Assembly (NCBI GenBank): GCA_016189825.1
Contig: JACPRR010000266.1
Coordinates: 1-7,825 of the forward strand
Reading direction: 5' to 3'
DNA length: 7,825 bases
Origin: Chloroflexota bacterium
Lineage (GTDB): Bacteria > Chloroflexota > Dehalococcoidia > JACPPY01
The stretch's first letter is position 1. Each line of letters begins with the position of its first letter. The notes beneath the pieces are model-generated. The model made no database searches. It was not told where the DNA came from and saw only the letters and a program-made list of their open reading frames with translations. Positions 5,511 through 7,825 of the stretch are shown here, in pieces. The position numbers and the translations under genes were made by a program.

Positions 5511-6438
5511 ACTGCGCCGCCTTCGTTACGATCCCTGTGAGTACCCAGAACCCCACTGCGAGTCCCATCAGTTGTACTGACCGCGTAATGTGATCTGGCA
5601 TCAGCGCCTCGCCGGCGTCGCCCAATTGGTAGTGGCCTGTTTTTTCCAGCCGGACGTCCAGCGAGCCTGCCATCGCGGCCATGGGCCAACCCGCGTTCGG
5701 GCTTTCGGTCCGCCCGTGATCGCGGCGCATGATCCGCCATGCCCTCATCGGGTTTGCCCGTGCCACGAGAGAGGCGATGACAAGCAGTAGGCCGGTTATC
5801 CGGGCCGGCAGGAAATTAAGCGCGTCATCAATCCGCGCCGGGCCCTTGCCAAGATATTCGAACTTGCCGTGGTAGCCAACCATGGCATCGGCGGTGTTGA
5901 ATACCCGGTAGACAACAGCGCCGGGGATGCCAAAGAGAAGGAAGTAAAAGACTGGGGCGACGAAGCTGTCGCTGGTGTTCTCGGCCACTGACTCCACTGC
6001 GGCTCCGACCACACCATGGGCGCCAAGTGCAGCGGTGTCCCGGCTCACCAACGAACGGACTTCGCGCCGGGCGCCATCCAGGTCATTGCAGGACAGGGCT
6101 TTCCTCACCCTGGCAGCGGCTGCCCCGAGCCCGCGGACTGAGAAGGAAGATTTCAACAGTACCGCTCCGGCAACCAGGTAGACTATGGGACTTGCCATAC
6201 GTGCATAGTACAGGGTCACGTAGGCCGCTGCGCCGAACACACCGGCTACGAGCACCACCACAATGCACCCTTGAAGAAAGGACAGCGTCTTAGCATGGGA
6301 AGACGTACGACGGAAGCCGAAAGATAACAGACCGCCCATGGCGACGACCGGATGCACGGCCGAGGGCATTTCCCCCATGCCCACGTCCAGCGATACTGCC
6401 AGAACGAGAACCAGGATGTCCTGAATATGCGCATCCAT
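5494..6438 (-). CDS. cbiB: Adenosylcobinamide-phosphate synthase (CbiB/CobD family membrane protein)
   Basis: CbiB is a multi-pass membrane enzyme that condenses adenosylcobyric acid with aminopropanol or its phosphate, giving adenosylcobinamide (phosphate). The protein has 314 residues, the usual family length. Family blocks are SLDVGMGEMPSAVHPV (16-31), AVESVAENTSDSFVAPVFY (147-165), YRVFNTADAMVGYHGKFEYL (177-196), RIDDALNFLPARITGL (202-217), ESPNAGWPMAAMAG (245-258) and LEKTGHYQLG (264-273). Hydrophobic segments occur near 6-18, 56-75, 82-96, 160-178, 215-226 and 285-305. The frame stays open to a further ATG at 6546, but I choose the ATG at 6438. It overlaps the ATPase stop as TGATG and puts the conserved N-terminal helix at the start, whereas the 36 extra residues look like readthrough of the upstream gene. 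In the Pseudomonas naming scheme this protein is called CobD, which should not be confused with the next gene. Confidence 0.95.
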   Translation of the reverse strand: MDAHIQDILVLVLAVSLDVGMGEMPSAVHPVVAMGGLLSFGFRRTSSHAKTLSFLQGCIVVVLVAGVFGAAAYVTLYYARMASPIVYLVAGAVLLKSSFSVRGLGAAAARVRKALSCNDLDGARREVRSLVSRDTAALGAHGVVGAAVESVAENTSDSFVAPVFYFLLFGIPGAVVYRVFNTADAMVGYHGKFEYLGKGPARIDDALNFLPARITGLLLVIASLVARANPMRAWRIMRRDHGRTESPNAGWPMAAMAGSLDVRLEKTGHYQLGDAGEALMPDHITRSVQLMGLAVGFWVLTGIVTKAAQYAIAA

Positions 6439-6440
6439 CA
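6436..6440 (-). promoter_or_regulatory. TGATG stop-start overlap coupling btuD to cbiB
   Basis: The ATPase stop TGA (6440-6438) shares its A with the cbiB ATG (6438-6436). No good Shine-Dalgarno precedes it (only GAG six bases upstream), so translation of cbiB probably depends on reinitiation after the ATPase. The same arrangement recurs at the cobS to DUF71-gene junction. Confidence 0.65.
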
Positions 6441-7286
6441 GACGCTCGGTCCAGGAAATGAGGGCGACGACTCCCTCGTAATGCCATCCTTGCCTGGGAC
6501 GACGAAAGTAGCCGGGAGGTCGTTCAGCGGGTGCGACGAGATGCAAACATCCACCTTGTAGACCTCGCGTATGTTGGCCGCCGTAATCACCACGCTGGGG
6601 ACACCTTCCCGATACACCTTACCACGGTGCAGCATGACCAACCTGTCGCAGTATTGCGCCGCCAGGTTGAGGTCGTGCAGGGCAGCGAGCACGGCAAGCC
6701 CCTTTTCATGACATAGCCGCCGCACCAGGTCCATGATCTCCACCTGGTAGTTAACGTCAAGGTGTGCCGTTGGCTCATCCAGAAGCAGCACCGAAGGCTG
6801 CTGGGCCAGCGCCCGCGCCATGATCACCCGTTGCCGCTCTCCACCGGAAATCTCGCCAATGCGGCGTTCTGCCAGAGCCACCGTTGCCGTGGCCTCCATG
6901 GCATCCCAGGCCACGGCTACGTCCTTCTCGCTTTCGTTCTGGAACCGGCGTAGGTGTGGCGAGCGCCCCATCAGCACCACCTCGAACGACGTGAATGCGG
7001 GAGGCAGGTAGGGGCTCTGCGGAACCACTGCAACCAACCGGGCAAGCTGTTCTCTGCGCAGCGAGGCCACTTCCGATTGATTCACAAGTATCCTGCCCTC
7101 TGTGGTGGGCATAACCCGGCTGATGCCGCGTATTAGCGTGGACTTGCCGCAGCCGTTGGGCCCGATGACACCCAGAAGCTCCCCTTCGGCGCTATGCAAC
7201 GAGACGCCAGAAAGGACATCACGCCCGTCGTATCCCAGCGTGATGTTCTCGACGACAAGTGAAGCTGCGGCCCCCTTCACGTTCAT
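6438..7286 (-). CDS. btuD: Corrinoid/iron-siderophore-type ABC transporter ATP-binding protein (BtuD/FecE family)
   Basis: This 282-residue ATPase powers the adjacent FecCD-type permease. It has Walker A GPNGCGKST (42-50), Q-loop Gln90 in VVPQSPYLPP, signature ISGGERQRV (146-154), Walker B VLLLDEPTAHLD (166-177) and the switch histidine in AALHDLN (His204). SPYLPPAFTSFEVVLMGRSP (91-110) is typical of the BtuD/FhuC/FecE branch. By sequence alone the substrate could be a ferric siderophore, heme or cobalamin. Seven downstream B12 genes in the same tight operon make corrinoid the clear choice. The C-terminal tail of about 45 residues after the NBD core is usual for this branch. The ATG at 7286 immediately follows the permease stop TGA. 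The stop overlaps the cbiB start by one base. Confidence 0.93.
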   Translation of the reverse strand: MNVKGAAASLVVENITLGYDGRDVLSGVSLHSAEGELLGVIGPNGCGKSTLIRGISRVMPTTEGRILVNQSEVASLRREQLARLVAVVPQSPYLPPAFTSFEVVLMGRSPHLRRFQNESEKDVAVAWDAMEATATVALAERRIGEISGGERQRVIMARALAQQPSVLLLDEPTAHLDVNYQVEIMDLVRRLCHEKGLAVLAALHDLNLAAQYCDRLVMLHRGKVYREGVPSVVITAANIREVYKVDVCISSHPLNDLPATFVVPGKDGITRESSPSFPGPSV

Positions 7287-7825
7287 TCAGAACACCGCTC
7301 TCTTCTTCTGCCTGAGCAAATAGAGGAAAAACGGCGCGCCCACAAGCGCCGTGATCACGCCAACAGGGACCTCGCTCAGGGACCCTGACAGGCCACCCAG
7401 ACCCCGCACAAGCGTATCCGCGCAAACAAGGAACAGGCCGCCGGCCAGGGCCGATAGCGGCAACAGCGACCTGTGGTCCGGTCCCCAGATAATGCGGACG
7501 GCGTGGGGCACTATGATCCCCACGAAGCCAATAGTGCCTGCGAAGGACACTGCGGCCGCGGTGATGAGCGTGGCCGCACTCAACAGTACCAGTTTGGTGC
7601 GCTCTACGTTGACGCCTAGTTGTTGGGCCTGCTCGTCGTCCAATTGCATCACGTTGAGCGAACGGGCATACAGGCAAATGACGGCCATGCCAACAAGGGA
7701 GTACGGGAGCAGCACGGCCACCTGGTCCAAATCACTGAGGGCCATCCCGCCAAGGATCCATGAGACCATTCCGCGGGCCTGGTCGCCAGATCCAATGACC
7801 AGGAAGAATGTAATTGCGGTGAGGA
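7287..7825 (-). CDS. btuC: FecCD/BtuC-type ABC transporter permease, 5' part outside the window
   Basis: This is the C-terminal 178 residues of a permease that normally has about 320-350. The frame is open to the right edge, with the first full codon at 7823-7821, so the apparent ATG at 7769 is internal and not a start. Visible blocks include SWILGGMA (equivalent of the family's LMGSL segment), DEQAQQLGVNVERTK just before a membrane helix, and GTIGFVGIIVPHAVRI followed by GPDHRSLLPLSALAGG. The ending VPVGVITALVGAPFFLYLL is followed by the basic tail RQKKRAVF. The segment after GTIGFVG contains the coupling region that contacts the ATPase. Together with the next gene it forms the inner-membrane importer. 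The substrate, cobalamin or a precursor such as cobinamide, is inferred from the operon. The binding protein BtuF is not in the window. Confidence 0.93.
   Translation of the reverse strand, partial: LTAITFFLVIGSGDQARGMVSWILGGMALSDLDQVAVLLPYSLVGMAVICLYARSLNVMQLDDEQAQQLGVNVERTKLVLLSAATLITAAAVSFAGTIGFVGIIVPHAVRIIWGPDHRSLLPLSALAGGLFLVCADTLVRGLGGLSGSLSEVPVGVITALVGAPFFLYLLRQKKRAVF

Noticed and set aside
5980..5995. GGCCACTGAC resembling a B12-box core of a cobalamin riboswitch
   Set aside because: It is on the plus strand, inside cbiB coding sequence and antisense to the operon, with no surrounding riboswitch structure. No sense-strand B12 box was found.
6439..6546. Extended cbiB start at the ATG at 6546
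   Set aside because: The extra 36 residues overlap the btuD 3' end, are not membrane-like and lack the conserved CbiB N-terminus, which begins exactly at the coupled ATG at 6438.
7287..7769. Complete 160-residue permease gene starting at the ATG at 7769
   Set aside because: The frame is open to the window edge with plausible permease sequence before that Met (FFLVIGSGDQARG), so the Met is internal to a longer gene.

Overview
The window is a stretch of a bacterial cobalamin (vitamin B12) uptake and late-assembly operon. All nine genes lie on the minus strand, so transcription runs from the right end (7825) to the left end (1). In transcription order they are: corrinoid ABC permease (5' end outside the window), ABC ATPase, cbiB (aminopropanol/aminopropanol-phosphate attachment), a CobD/HisC-fold PLP enzyme, cobQ/cbiP (cobyric acid synthase), cobT, cobS, a Dph6/DUF71-type ATP pyrophosphatase, and cobU (3' end outside the window). 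The six internal genes and the ATPase are complete, with no frameshift or internal stop.

The layout is very compact. The largest gap is 23 bases (cobQ to cobT). The other junctions are abutting stop/start codons, short overlaps (two of the form TGATG), or a 7-base gap. There is no internal promoter, terminator, tRNA, mobile element or CRISPR array that I can support, and no stretch over 300 bases lacks a gene. The B12 riboswitch and the BtuF-type binding protein expected for such an operon are not here; they would have to lie beyond 7825 or elsewhere in the genome.

Functionally, the permease and ATPase import corrinoid. CobQ amidates the corrin side chains. The CobD-like enzyme supplies (R)-1-amino-2-propanol phosphate and CbiB attaches it. 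CobU activates the resulting cobinamide to GDP-cobinamide. CobT activates the lower-ligand base, and CobS joins the two halves at the membrane. The classical alpha-ribazole phosphatase CobC is absent. A DUF71-family ATP pyrophosphatase sits between cobS and cobU, and it is the least understood gene here. A published comparative-genomic analysis of DUF71/COG2102 (as I recall it, de Crécy-Lagard and colleagues, 2012) predicted a bacterial subgroup involved in B12 salvage, and this gene fits that subgroup by context.

The organism is a bacterium with a GC-rich genome (near 60% by eye), Shine-Dalgarno-led genes and at least one TTG start. From memory, the gene order recalls Dehalococcoides-type Chloroflexota, where a cobT-cobS-cobC-cobU run follows btuCD-type and cbiB/cobD genes. 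That is a weak taxonomic hint; an anaerobic Bacillota member or another corrinoid-salvaging anaerobe is also possible.
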